Positions 51,131 through 59,254 of a DNA stretch of 64,000 nucleotides are shown here, one piece after another. The notes under the pieces were generated by a model. That model searched no databases and was not told where the DNA came from. It saw only the letters and a list, made by a program, of their open reading frames with translations. Origin of the DNA: Methylobacterium bullatum (GTDB lineage Bacteria; Pseudomonadota; Alphaproteobacteria; Rhizobiales; Beijerinckiaceae); contig LR743504.1 of the NCBI GenBank assembly GCA_902712845.1, positions 2,144,001-2,208,000 of the forward strand, written 5' to 3'. Every line of letters begins with the position of its first letter. Positions within the stretch are counted from its first letter, which is position 1. A program made the translations under genes and the position numbers.

Positions 51131-51616
51131 ATGATCCGCTACATGCTCGTCTGCGAGAACGGACACGATTTCGAGGGCTGGTTTCGCTCGAGCGATTCCT
51201 ATGACGCTCAGGCGGCAGACGGCCTCGTGGCCTGCCTGGCCTGCGGCTCGACCAAGGTGGCGAAGGCCATGATGGCGCCGGCCCTGGCGAAAACCGTCGC
51301 ATCGGTGCCGGACAAAATCCGCTCGACCGCCGAACCTTCTGCGAGCGCGCCCGTTGCTGTGCCTTCGGCGGACGTGCCGGTGATGGCCGAGCCGGAGCGG
51401 CAGTTGCGCGCCCTGATGCGTGCCATGCGCGAGCACGTGACCCGGACGGCCGATAATGTCGGCCCCCGTTTCCCCGAAGAGGCCCGCCGCATGCATTACG
51501 GCGAGGCCGAGTCCCGGCCGATCTACGGCGAAGCGAGCCCCGCCGAGGCGCGCGCGCTGGTGGAGGAGGGGATCGACGTGGCTCCGCTCCCCTCATTGCC
51601 GGGCGACCTCAACTGA
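51131..51616 (+). CDS. DUF1178 zinc-ribbon-like protein
   Basis: The start MIRYMLVCENGHDFEGWF at 51131 gives 161 residues. The N-terminal CENGH and later CLACGS cysteines suggest a metal site. The family C-terminus ADNVGPRFPEEARRMHYGE and EASPAEARALVEEGI is clear. DUF1178 proteins occur behind the glutaredoxin/nitrilase pair in many alphaproteobacteria. Their function is unknown. The open frame extends upstream to 51017, but those residues overlap the previous gene out of frame. Confidence 0.9.
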   Translation: MIRYMLVCENGHDFEGWFRSSDSYDAQAADGLVACLACGSTKVAKAMMAPALAKTVASVPDKIRSTAEPSASAPVAVPSADVPVMAEPERQLRALMRAMREHVTRTADNVGPRFPEEARRMHYGEAESRPIYGEASPAEARALVEEGIDVAPLPSLPGDLN

Positions 51617-51634
51617 GAGGTCGGCCCCATCTCA

Positions 51635-52126
51635 CTACCGCTTGAGGGCCGCGGTTCCGGCGATGGAGGCCAGGACGAAGGCGATCGCCGCATTCCAGCC
51701 GGCCAGCGAGATGCCGAGGAAACGCCAGGCGGCGGTGGAGCAATCGGCGACTCGCGTCGCCTTCAGGGTATCGAGGAAGTCGCCGACATCGCTGGGATTG
51801 GCGCCGCTGCCGCCGCCGCAATCGGACGGGCCGGCCCAGAACGCCCATTCGGCGCCCGCGTGATAGACACTGAGGCCGGCTCCGTAGAGCAGGCCGAGGG
51901 CGGCGATTCCGAGGATCAGCCGGGTCAGGCGCTCGGGCGTGAACAGGGCCAGCAGGGCCAGCGGGATCGCCGCGTAATAGGGCAGGCGCTCCGTCAGGCA
52001 GAGCTTGCACGGCACGTAGCCGAGGACCCACTGAAAATAGAAGGCGCCCGCGATCGCCAGTGCGGAGCCGATCAGGACCGCCAGCGCGGCCCGGCGAAGA
52101 CGGAGAAGTGTGGAGTAATCGATCAC
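51635..52126 (-). CDS. dsbB: Disulfide bond formation protein B (DsbB family)
   Basis: The GTG start at 52126 overlaps the stop of the YqaA-like gene (GTGA) and gives 163 residues. It has four membrane helices. The first redox pair is in the loop after helix 1-2 (YVPCKLCLTERLPYY). The second pair is Cys in SDCGGGSGANP and ADCSTAAW. DsbB reoxidises DsbA using quinone. No dsbA is in the window. Confidence 0.88.
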   Translation of the reverse strand: MIDYSTLLRLRRAALAVLIGSALAIAGAFYFQWVLGYVPCKLCLTERLPYYAAIPLALLALFTPERLTRLILGIAALGLLYGAGLSVYHAGAEWAFWAGPSDCGGGSGANPSDVGDFLDTLKATRVADCSTAAWRFLGISLAGWNAAIAFVLASIAGTAALKR

Positions 52127-52704
52127 AGCAGCACCTTGAACAGGACGAAGCCGAGGATGATGACGGCCACCGTAATGGCCGCGACGACGTTCAGATGCCG
52201 GTCGAGGACGGCGCGAATGGATACGCCGTAGCGCTTCAGAAGCCCAGCGAGCAGGAAGAAGCGCGCCCCGCGGGTGACGAGCGAAAGCAGGACGAACCAG
52301 AACAGGTCGTAATGGGCGAAGCCCGAGGTAATCGTCACCAGCTTGAACGGGATCGGCGTGAGCCCCTTCAGCAGGATCACCCAATGCCCGTACTGGGCGT
52401 AGGAGGCCTGGAAGCTCGCGGCCTTCTCGTTCAGCCCGTAGAGCGAGAACAGCCAGACCCCGATGGAATCATAGAGCAGCGCGCCGATGGCGTAGCCGAG
52501 CAGCCCGCCGGCCACCGACGACAGGGTGGTGATCGTCGCGTAGAGCCAGACCTTGTCGGGCCGGCTGACCGCCATCGGCACCAGCATCACGTCGGGCGGG
52601 ACCGGAAAGAACGAGCTCTCCGCGAACGCCACCGCACCGAGCGCGTAGGGGGCCGACGGCTTGCCCGCGAGCGCGAGTATCCACTCGTAGAGGCGGCGGA
52701 TCAT
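52123..52704 (-). CDS. YqaA/DedA-family membrane protein
   Basis: The gene encodes 193 residues of the SNARE-associated/VTT family. Segments FAESSFFPVPPDVMLVPMAV and KGLTPIPFKLVTITSGFAHY are the re-entrant, proline-rich family motifs, and about four further membrane helices follow. DedA proteins are linked to lipid (undecaprenyl phosphate or phospholipid) flipping and membrane homeostasis. It is the first gene of a two-gene unit with dsbB through the GTGA overlap. Confidence 0.9.
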   Translation of the reverse strand: MIRRLYEWILALAGKPSAPYALGAVAFAESSFFPVPPDVMLVPMAVSRPDKVWLYATITTLSSVAGGLLGYAIGALLYDSIGVWLFSLYGLNEKAASFQASYAQYGHWVILLKGLTPIPFKLVTITSGFAHYDLFWFVLLSLVTRGARFFLLAGLLKRYGVSIRAVLDRHLNVVAAITVAVIILGFVLFKVLL

Positions 52705-52756
52705 GAAGGGCTTCTATCCGAAAGGGGAGGGCGCGAGGCCCTTTGAGCACAACCCG

Positions 52757-52788
52757 GCCGGACTTGCGAGCCGGACTTGCGAGCCGGA
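52757..52788. repeat. Tandem repeat of 13 bp (2.5 copies) upstream of tRNA-Leu
   Basis: The unit GCCGGACTTGCGA occurs twice in full (52757-52769 and 52770-52782), followed by GCCGGA. It lies between the YqaA-like gene start and tRNA-Leu, about 70 bases before the tRNA. It may be a slippage product. No function is evident. Confidence 0.7.
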
Positions 52789-52860
52789 ACCGTCGCTTCG
52801 GCACACGGCGGCAAAACCCCTCTGGCCGTCCGCGCGAACCTGTGCCATGAGGCGGATGTT

Positions 52861-52947
52861 GCGGGCGTGGTGGAACTGGTAGACGCGCCGGACTCAAAAT
52901 CCGGTTCTGGTGACAGAGTGTCGGTTCGATTCCGACCGCCCGCACCA
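52861..52947 (+). tRNA. tRNA-Leu (anticodon CAA)
   Basis: Acceptor stem GCGGGCG (52861-52867) pairs with CGCCCGC (52937-52943), followed by ACCA, so the CCA end is encoded. The anticodon stem CCGGA/TCCGG encloses CTCAAAA, giving anticodon CAA for UUG codons. A long variable arm (GTTCTGGTGACAGAGTG region) marks it as a class II tRNA. The T loop reads TTCGATT. All parts are consistent with tRNA-Leu. Confidence 0.96.
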
Positions 52948-52990
52948 TTCGCCCCGGCGACGCAGGCCGTGAGCCAGTAACGGGCAGCCC

Positions 52991-53689
52991 CTATCTCGAT
53001 TGCAGGAAGCGGCGGATCCAGCCGCCGACGCGGGGAGCATCGCTCTCGCCGCGCAGCGAGGCGACGGCCGCCGCCTGAAATGCCTCGTCGTGTGGCACAG
53101 CGGGCCGGTGCCCGGCGATCAGAGCCGTGGCGTAATCGGTCTCAAATTCCGGATGGACCTGGAACGAGATCGCCCGGCGTTGCGGGTAAGACAGGATGCC
53201 ATAGGGCGTGAAGGCATTGCCGCCCAGAACGCGCGCGTCCGAAGGGGGAACGATCACCTGATCCTGATGGATCGCCGGCACCGAGACGCGGCGCGCGTCG
53301 TCCATCCACTCCGTGCGTTCGAAAACGTCATAGGTGTGGAGGCCGATGCCCCAGCCCTTGGCCGATTTCTCTACCGTGCCGCCGAAGGCCGCCGCCAGGA
53401 TCTGGTGTCCGAAGCAGAGGCCGACGAGCTTGGCGCGTCCGTCGACGTCGCGCAGGAAGCTCTTAAGCGGCGCGATCCACGGCAGGTCGTCATAGACGCC
53501 CGCCGCCGATCCCGTCACGACGAACGCGTCGAACGCCTCGGGAGAGGCGGGAAACCGCCCCTCCGTCACCGGGAAGATCGTCACCTCGGCAGGGTCGCCG
53601 AGGAGTCTCTCCACCATGCGGCCATAGGACGGGTAGGATTCGGCCAGGCGAGCGGGCGGTGCGCCCGCCTCGATGATTCCAATCTTCAT
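52991..53689 (-). CDS. Class I glutamine amidotransferase-like hydrolase
   Basis: The gene encodes 232 residues. The triad is C92 (GLCFGHQILA), H179 and E181 (FQVHPEFE). It is a stand-alone amidotransferase-fold protein of the GMP-synthase-like group, without a synthase domain. Stand-alone members include hydrolases of gamma-glutamyl amides (PuuD-like). It lies 46 bases after the ethanolamine-type permease on the same strand, so a shared role in amine nitrogen use is possible. The real substrate is unknown. Confidence 0.88.
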   Translation of the reverse strand: MKIGIIEAGAPPARLAESYPSYGRMVERLLGDPAEVTIFPVTEGRFPASPEAFDAFVVTGSAAGVYDDLPWIAPLKSFLRDVDGRAKLVGLCFGHQILAAAFGGTVEKSAKGWGIGLHTYDVFERTEWMDDARRVSVPAIHQDQVIVPPSDARVLGGNAFTPYGILSYPQRRAISFQVHPEFETDYATALIAGHRPAVPHDEAFQAAAVASLRGESDAPRVGGWIRRFLQSR

Positions 53690-53735
53690 CGCCGCCTTAT
53701 GGCCAAGACCGGGGATCGATGCGAGCCCCAGCCCC

Positions 53736-55112
53736 TCAGATGACCGGATCGAGCGTCGCGGCGGGAGTAGCCGCCACCGGCTTTGCCAGGAAATGCGAGG
53801 CGGCGACCGCGACCACCATCACGGCCAGGAAGATCGCGAAGATCATCGGGTTGAAGACGACCAGGGCGATGAAGCAGATGCCGGCCATGGCCAGGGCGAA
53901 GGCGGGGGCGACGGGGAAGAGCGGCGCCCGGTAGGGACGGGCGAGGTCGGGCTCGCTGCGGCGCAGCTTGAACAGGGCCGCCATGCTCATGCCGTACATC
54001 ACCAGCGCACCGAACACCGCCATGGTGACGATGCTCGCGGTGAGGGACTGGCCCGCGATTTCGATGAGGTTGTCGCTGTAGATGGCGGCGATGCCGACGA
54101 GGCCGCCGGCCACCGTCGCCACATGCGGGGTCTGGAAGCGGGGGTGAACCTTGGCGAGGAAACCGGGCAGGTAGCCGGCGCGGCCGAGGGCGAAGATCTG
54201 GCGCGAATAGCCCATGATGATGCCGTGGAACGACGCCACGAGGCCGAACAGGCCGAGCCACACCAGCATGTGCAGCCAGCCGCTCGACTCGCCCACCACG
54301 GTCTTCATCGCCTGGGGCAGCGGGTCGTTGAGGTTGCTCAGAGTGCGCCAGTCGCCCGAGCCGCCGGCGAAGATCATCACGCCGAAGGCGAGGACGGTGA
54401 GCGTCAGGACGCCGGTGATGTAGGCGATGGGGATCGTGCGCTTGGGGTCCTTGGCCTCTTCCGCCGCCATGGCGACGCCCTCGATGGCGAGGAAGAACCA
54501 GATCGCGAAGGGAATGGCCGCGAACATGCCGCCGATTGCGGCGAGGCTGAAGGTGGATTCGCCGGCCCAGCCATGGGCGGCGAAATTGGAGAAGCTGAAG
54601 GCGGGGGCGACGACGCCCATGAAGACCAGCAACTCGCCCACCGCCAGGATGGTCACGAACAGTTCGAACGTGGCGGCGATCTGCACGCCGACGATGTTGA
54701 GGGTCATGAAGATCAGGTAGGCACCGAGCGCCGCGTGTTTCGGGTCGAGGCCCGGAAACTGGACGTTGAGATAGGCGCCGATGGCCAGCGCGATGGCGGG
54801 GGGCGCGAAGACGAACTCGATCAACGTGGCGTAGCCGGCGATGCAGCCGCCGATGGGTCCGAAGGCGCGACGGCTATAGGCGAAGGGGCCGCCGGCCTGC
54901 GGGATGGCCGTGGTGAGTTCGGTGAAGCTGAAGATGAAGGCGACGTACATCGCCGCGATGAAGGTTGTGGTCACCAGGAAGCCGAGTGTTCCGGCGCTGG
55001 CCCAGCCGTAGCTCCAGCCGAAATATTCGCCCGAAATCACGAGGCCGACGGCGATGCCCCAGAGATGGAACGCGTTCAGGCCCTTATGCAGGCCGGTGGA
55101 TTCGCTTTGCAT
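53736..55112 (-). CDS. eat: Amino-acid/ethanolamine permease (APC superfamily, Eat-like)
   Basis: The gene encodes 458 residues with twelve membrane helices. The N-terminal segment GLVISGEYFGWSYGW and AIPQAGGPFAYSRRAFG match ethanolamine permeases (Eat) of the APC superfamily, as does IPFAIWFFLAIEGVAMAAEE. It should import ethanolamine or a related amine by proton symport. No eutBC ammonia-lyase genes lie in the window. The downstream gene is a glutamine-amidotransferase-like hydrolase. The symbol is by family resemblance only. Confidence 0.8.
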   Translation of the reverse strand: MQSESTGLHKGLNAFHLWGIAVGLVISGEYFGWSYGWASAGTLGFLVTTTFIAAMYVAFIFSFTELTTAIPQAGGPFAYSRRAFGPIGGCIAGYATLIEFVFAPPAIALAIGAYLNVQFPGLDPKHAALGAYLIFMTLNIVGVQIAATFELFVTILAVGELLVFMGVVAPAFSFSNFAAHGWAGESTFSLAAIGGMFAAIPFAIWFFLAIEGVAMAAEEAKDPKRTIPIAYITGVLTLTVLAFGVMIFAGGSGDWRTLSNLNDPLPQAMKTVVGESSGWLHMLVWLGLFGLVASFHGIIMGYSRQIFALGRAGYLPGFLAKVHPRFQTPHVATVAGGLVGIAAIYSDNLIEIAGQSLTASIVTMAVFGALVMYGMSMAALFKLRRSEPDLARPYRAPLFPVAPAFALAMAGICFIALVVFNPMIFAIFLAVMVVAVAASHFLAKPVAATPAATLDPVI

Positions 55113-55209
55113 GGTGGCTTCCCGTCGTCGGCGAAGGCTGCCGTCGGGATATGGCCAAGCAAGAGTTTTGCCGCGCGCGGAATGTCGGGTTGAAAGTCCG
55201 TATCCGCCG

Positions 55210-56370
55210 TCACGCCGCCGTGGCGCGGGTGCGCAGGCGGGGCGTCTCCTTGGGCCGGATGTCCATGGCGTTGCCGCGCCAGACGATGGCGCTCTGCATC
55301 CAGGCGCTCGCCCACATGACGGGGAGGATCGCGTCGCGCAGGAGGAAGGCGAGGAGGAGCCGGGGCGAGCGATGCCACCCGGCGCGGGCGGCGAGGGCGT
55401 ATTCGGCCCCGTACCAGAGCATGGCCATGCCGACGACGCCGATCAGGACCGGAGCATCCGGGACCGCGAGGGCCGCGATCGCGAAGGGAAGCATCGCGCC
55501 CGAGCCGATCTCGGGCGCGAAGAAATGCAGGAAGGTGACGCGGCGCAGGCGCGCCCAGCGCACCTGCCGCGACCAGACCTCGCGGAACGTCCGACATCCC
55601 AGGGGCTGGTCGAAGGGCGAGGCCACGAGATGCACCCGTTTGCCTGCCGCGCGGACGAGTTTGGTCGCCGCCGCATCTTCGGCGATCTCGGCGGCGAGCG
55701 CCCGGATGCCGCCATGCCCATCGAGGAACGGCTTGTGCCAGAGCATGCTCTTGCCTTGCGCGAAGCCGAGGCCGAGACTCTCGCCGGTATATTGCCAGCG
55801 TGCCTGGAGCGTATTGAGGAAGGCACATTCCAGTTCGGCGAAGAAGCCGTTCGGCCGCGCTCCGATGGGCGTCGAGCACACGAGGCCCGTATCCGGCCGC
55901 CACGAGGCGTGCAGCCGCTGCAGGTAATCGGCCGGCATCAGGACGTTGGAATCGGCGAGCACCACCCATTCGTGCCGGGCCGCCTCCCAGCCACGCACGC
56001 AATTGTTGAGCTTGGGATTGTCGCTGATCCGCTCGTCGCCGACGATGAGCCGCGCCGGCACCGCCGGATGGGCCGCCATGAGGCGGTGCAGGAGCGGGAC
56101 GACGGGATCACGGCCGTCGGCGACGCAGAAGATCAGCTCGTAATCCGGATGGGCGAGATGGAAACCGCGTTCCAGCATCTCCTCGCTGAACGCTTCGAGA
56201 CCGCAGACCGGGCGCACGAGGGAGATCGGCGCGGCGGCGGGAAAGCTCGTTGCGCCGCGGTTGCGGCCGATACGCCATGCGGCGATGGCGATGCTGAGAC
56301 AATTGACCAGGGTCAGCGCGGCACAGAGCGAGAGCGCGACGATCGCGCCGGTCTCGATGCTGCCGATCAT
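55210..56370 (-). CDS. GT21 ceramide/hopanoid-type glucosyltransferase (HpnI-like)
   Basis: The start MIGSIETGAIVALS at 56370 is preceded by GGGGGGAG and gives 386 residues. It has an N-terminal membrane helix, then the GT-A core with D1 (FCVADG), D2 (LADSNVLM), D3 (IAEDAAATK) and the R-x-x-R-W motif (SRQVRWARLRR), and three or more C-terminal helices. This is the ceramide glucosyltransferase family. HpnI members transfer GlcNAc to diplopterol/bacteriohopanetetrol in hopanoid makers, and glycosyl-ceramide enzymes are related. An ATG at 56415 is open but lacks a ribosome site. Confidence 0.85.
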   Translation of the reverse strand: MIGSIETGAIVALSLCAALTLVNCLSIAIAAWRIGRNRGATSFPAAAPISLVRPVCGLEAFSEEMLERGFHLAHPDYELIFCVADGRDPVVPLLHRLMAAHPAVPARLIVGDERISDNPKLNNCVRGWEAARHEWVVLADSNVLMPADYLQRLHASWRPDTGLVCSTPIGARPNGFFAELECAFLNTLQARWQYTGESLGLGFAQGKSMLWHKPFLDGHGGIRALAAEIAEDAAATKLVRAAGKRVHLVASPFDQPLGCRTFREVWSRQVRWARLRRVTFLHFFAPEIGSGAMLPFAIAALAVPDAPVLIGVVGMAMLWYGAEYALAARAGWHRSPRLLLAFLLRDAILPVMWASAWMQSAIVWRGNAMDIRPKETPRLRTRATAA

Positions 56371-56533
56371 GCCGCGCTCCCCCCGGGCATCCGCCGCCTG
56401 ACGGAACCAGCCCATGCCTGAGGCCGTAACAGGCAGGCTGTTTCAGTCGTATGACAGACATGCGGAGTCGATCGGCTCCTCGTCGCAGGGAAGGGGCCGG
56501 TGTGACCGAGACGTGGCAGATCGCCGACCCGAC

Positions 56534-57433
56534 ATGATTCCATCCATCGTCGTCCATCCCGCCTACCAGGCCGTCCTGCCGGACGGGCACCGGTTCCCGA
56601 TGCGGAAATACGGTCGCCTTGCCGAAACGCTGGCGGAGCTGGGCCTCGCGCCTTCCGGTTTCGTCAGGCCGGAGCCCGCCGATGCGGCCCTCCTGAAGCG
56701 CGCGCACCGCTCGGACTACGTCGATGCGGTCCTCTCCTGCTCGGTCTCGCGGGAGATCGAACGCGAGATCGGCCTGCCGGTGGACGGGAGCGTCGTGGCC
56801 CGCTCCTGTGCCTCCGCCGGGGGCACCCTCGTGGCGGCGCGGCTGGCGTTGGACCATGGCCTCGCCGGAAGTGCCGCCGGCGGCAGCCACCATGCGCGGC
56901 GGGAGACGGGTGCCGGCTTCTGCGTGTTCAACGACGTCGCGGTCGCCGCCCTGGCGCTTCAGGAGGAAGGCGCCATCCGCCGGGCGCTGGTGGTCGATTG
57001 CGACGTGCATCAGGGCGACGGCACCGCCGATTGCCTCGCTGGGTCGCCGGACCTGTTCACCTTCTCCATCCATGCCGAGAAGAACTATCCGACGCGCAAG
57101 ATCCCCGGCGACCTCGATGTGGGCCTCGTCGACGACGTCGACGACGCGGCCTATGCCGCCGTTCTCGGTGCGCATCTGCCGGGCCTGCTCGACGGACTCT
57201 CGCCGGACATCGTGTTCTACAATGCCGGGGTCGATCCTCACATGGACGACCGGCTCGGGCGCCTGGCCCTCACCGATGCGGGCCTCGCCGCGCGGGATCG
57301 TTACGTCGTCGGAGAGGCGCGCCGGCGGCGCATTCCCCTGGTGGCGGTGATCGGCGGCGGTTATGCCACCGATATCGACGCTCTGGCCGCCCGCCACGCC
57401 ATCGTCTTCCAGGCCATGGCCGCCCTCGCGTGA
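56534..57433 (+). CDS. Histone deacetylase-family zinc hydrolase
   Basis: The start MIPSIVVHPAYQ at 56534 gives 299 residues. It has the arginase/deacetylase fold of HDAC class IV-like bacterial proteins. The catalytic HisHis pair lies in GGSHHARRETGAGFCVFND, and the zinc ligands in VDCDVHQGDGT plus the D of FYNAGVDPHMDD. GGGYATDI is the C-terminal glycine loop. Bacterial members deacetylate acetyl-polyamines, acetoin-type or acetyl-lysine substrates. It is divergent from the glucosyltransferase gene and ends 6 bases before the convergent TetR gene. No substrate clue is given. Confidence 0.92.
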   Translation: MIPSIVVHPAYQAVLPDGHRFPMRKYGRLAETLAELGLAPSGFVRPEPADAALLKRAHRSDYVDAVLSCSVSREIEREIGLPVDGSVVARSCASAGGTLVAARLALDHGLAGSAAGGSHHARRETGAGFCVFNDVAVAALALQEEGAIRRALVVDCDVHQGDGTADCLAGSPDLFTFSIHAEKNYPTRKIPGDLDVGLVDDVDDAAYAAVLGAHLPGLLDGLSPDIVFYNAGVDPHMDDRLGRLALTDAGLAARDRYVVGEARRRRIPLVAVIGGGYATDIDALAARHAIVFQAMAALA

Positions 57434-57439
57434 AGCCGC

Positions 57440-58033
57440 TCAGGGCGTCCCGCACGCATCCGGCGGAATCTCGCCCTCGGTCACGCAGCGCGCCACCTTT
57501 TCGAGACCGTCGAAGAGCCGTTCGAGCTGCGCGCCGTCGAGGGAATGGAAGCCCAGCGTCCGGGTGATCAGCAACCCCAGAGTCGAGAAGACGAGGGCCG
57601 CGCCAATTCCGGGACATGTCTCGATCTTTTCTAGGGCGGCGAGCCGCTCACTGAGGAACGCGTTGAACCCGGCGAATGCCTCGGGATTCTCCGCCGAGGC
57701 CAGGAGGAAGGCCCGCGGGAACCCCTCTTCCTCCGCATAGACCTGCCTCGCATGGGCGATCAGCGCGAGGGGGAGGGCGGAGGGACCCGGCACCTGCTCC
57801 GCTTCGAGCTTTGCAATGCCCTCCTTGACCTCCTTCAGCTTGCGCTCGGCCATCGCTGAGATCAGCGCGTCCTTCGACGAGAAATGGTGAAGCACCCCGC
57901 CCTTGCTCAGGCCCGCCTCGGCCGCCACCGCGTCGATGGTCAGGGTGCGCGTGCCCGCGCGACGGATCAGGCTTTCGGCCGCATCGAGGATGACGCTCGC
58001 CCGGTCTTCCCGCCGTGTGCGCGGTTTGGCCAT
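57440..58033 (-). CDS. TetR-family repressor of the adjacent RND efflux operon
   Basis: The start MAKPRTRREDRAS at 58033 follows GAGGGG and gives 197 residues. The helix-turn-helix (residues 12-58) has IDAVAAEAGLSKGGVLHHF, and the C-terminal ligand domain is alpha-helical and variable. It is divergent from the adaptor/RND operon with an inverted repeat between them. TetR regulators in this position usually repress the pump and are released by the pump substrate. Inducer unknown. Confidence 0.9.
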   Translation of the reverse strand: MAKPRTRREDRASVILDAAESLIRRAGTRTLTIDAVAAEAGLSKGGVLHHFSSKDALISAMAERKLKEVKEGIAKLEAEQVPGPSALPLALIAHARQVYAEEEGFPRAFLLASAENPEAFAGFNAFLSERLAALEKIETCPGIGAALVFSTLGLLITRTLGFHSLDGAQLERLFDGLEKVARCVTEGEIPPDACGTP

Positions 58034-58049
58034 GTCATCCCCTCTAGAA

Positions 58050-58063
58050 ACCGTCTGGACGGT
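58050..58063. promoter_or_regulatory. Likely TetR operator between the repressor and the efflux operon
   Basis: ACCGTC (58050-58055) and GACGGT (58058-58063) are perfect inverted repeats with a 2-base spacer, 17 bases upstream of the TetR start. Further GGT/ACC steps follow in GGTCGGTAAGATACCC. The position in the short divergent region, and the size, suit TetR dimer binding and autoregulation. Confidence 0.6.
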
Positions 58064-58120
58064 CGGTAAGATACCCGATAGACAGGCGCTTCGATAGAGC
58101 TTTTGCGGGATGGGGTCACA

Positions 58121-59254
58121 GTGTCTGGTCCGACCATGTCCATTCGACGGTACCGAGGCGCCCGGACGGTGGCCTGCCTCGGCTTCGCCGCCCTGGCCTG
58201 CCTTCCGGCACAGGCCAAGGACGATGCCGGCCAACCCGGCCCGACTCCCTCGAAGCAGAGCCTCGCCACGGTCCGCACGGCGAAGGCCGAGCGCAGCACC
58301 ATCGCGGCCGATCTCGTCTTCACCGGCGACATCCAGGCCCAGTCGCAAGTGAACGTCGCCTTCCGCAACAACGGCAAGATCGCCGTGCGTCTGGTGGAAG
58401 TGGGGGATCACGTCACCGCGGACCAGGTTCTGGCCAAGCTCGATCCGCAGGAGCAGCGCGCCAATCTCAACAACGCGCAGGCCGCGCTGACCTCCGCCGA
58501 GGCGCTGCTGACCCAGGCCAAGGTCAATTTCAAGCGCCAGGAGATGCTGCTCTCCAGCGGATACACAACGCGGCCGAGCTATGACGATGCCGAGCAGCAG
58601 CTCCGCACGACGCAGGCCTCGGTGGAATCCGCCAAGGCGGCGTTGGGCACCGCCCAGGAGCAGTTCTCCTATACCGACCTGAAGGCGGGCGTGGACGGCA
58701 TCGTGCTCAGCCGCAGCTTCGAGGTGGGCCAGGTTGTCCAGGCCGGACAGACCGTCCTCACCATGGCCGAGGACGGGCCGCGCGACGCGGTGTTCAACGT
58801 GTTCGAGGCGGTGCTGGCGACCCCGCCCGAGAGCAAGCAGGTGGAGATCACCCTCCAGGCGGACCCGAAGGTGCGGACCGTCGGCACGGTGCGGGAGATC
58901 TCGCCGAGCGTGGACGCCGCCTCCGGCACCGTGCGAGTCAAGGTCGGCCTGAGGGACACGCCCGCCGCCATGTCCCTCGGGGCCGTCGTCATCGGCACCG
59001 GCAAGTTCAGGCCGCAGACGGCCATCGTCCTGCCCTGGTCCTCGCTCTATCGCTGGGAGAACGGCCCTGCCGTGTGGGTGCGTGATCCGGCCAGCGGCAA
59101 GGTCGCCCCGCGCAACGTGACCATCGACCGGTATTCGCCCAACACCATCGCCCTGTCCGGCGGTGTCGAGCCGGGCGAGGAGGTTGTCATCGCCGGCATC
59201 CAGTTCCTCCGTCCGGGCCAGACCGTCGCCGTCGCCGAGGAGATCGCCCGATGA
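58121..59254 (+). CDS. RND efflux periplasmic adaptor subunit 1
   Basis: The GTG at 58121 (GGGG six bases upstream) gives 377 residues; an ATG at 58136 is an alternative. A signal peptide (IRRYRGARTVACLGFAALAC) precedes the mature part. Domains are a lipoyl/barrel-sandwich (VAFRNNGKIAVRLVEVGDHV), a helical hairpin coiled coil (about 110-190), the second lipoyl half (GIVLSRSFEVGQVVQAGQ) and beta-barrel/MP domains. It links the RND pump to an outer membrane channel. Its stop overlaps the second adaptor (ATGA). Confidence 0.92.
   Translation: MSGPTMSIRRYRGARTVACLGFAALACLPAQAKDDAGQPGPTPSKQSLATVRTAKAERSTIAADLVFTGDIQAQSQVNVAFRNNGKIAVRLVEVGDHVTADQVLAKLDPQEQRANLNNAQAALTSAEALLTQAKVNFKRQEMLLSSGYTTRPSYDDAEQQLRTTQASVESAKAALGTAQEQFSYTDLKAGVDGIVLSRSFEVGQVVQAGQTVLTMAEDGPRDAVFNVFEAVLATPPESKQVEITLQADPKVRTVGTVREISPSVDAASGTVRVKVGLRDTPAAMSLGAVVIGTGKFRPQTAIVLPWSSLYRWENGPAVWVRDPASGKVAPRNVTIDRYSPNTIALSGGVEPGEEVVIAGIQFLRPGQTVAVAEEIAR

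Noticed and set aside
52469..52948. 159-residue minus-strand frame that begins at the tRNA-Leu end (MVRAVGIEPTLCHQ)
   Set aside because: This is the well-known false translation of the reverse of a tRNA-Leu and the shifted frame of the YqaA gene. It has no family support.
58103..58120. TTG start for adaptor 1 at 58103
   Set aside because: The GTG at 58121 has a better-placed GGGG and already precedes the signal peptide.
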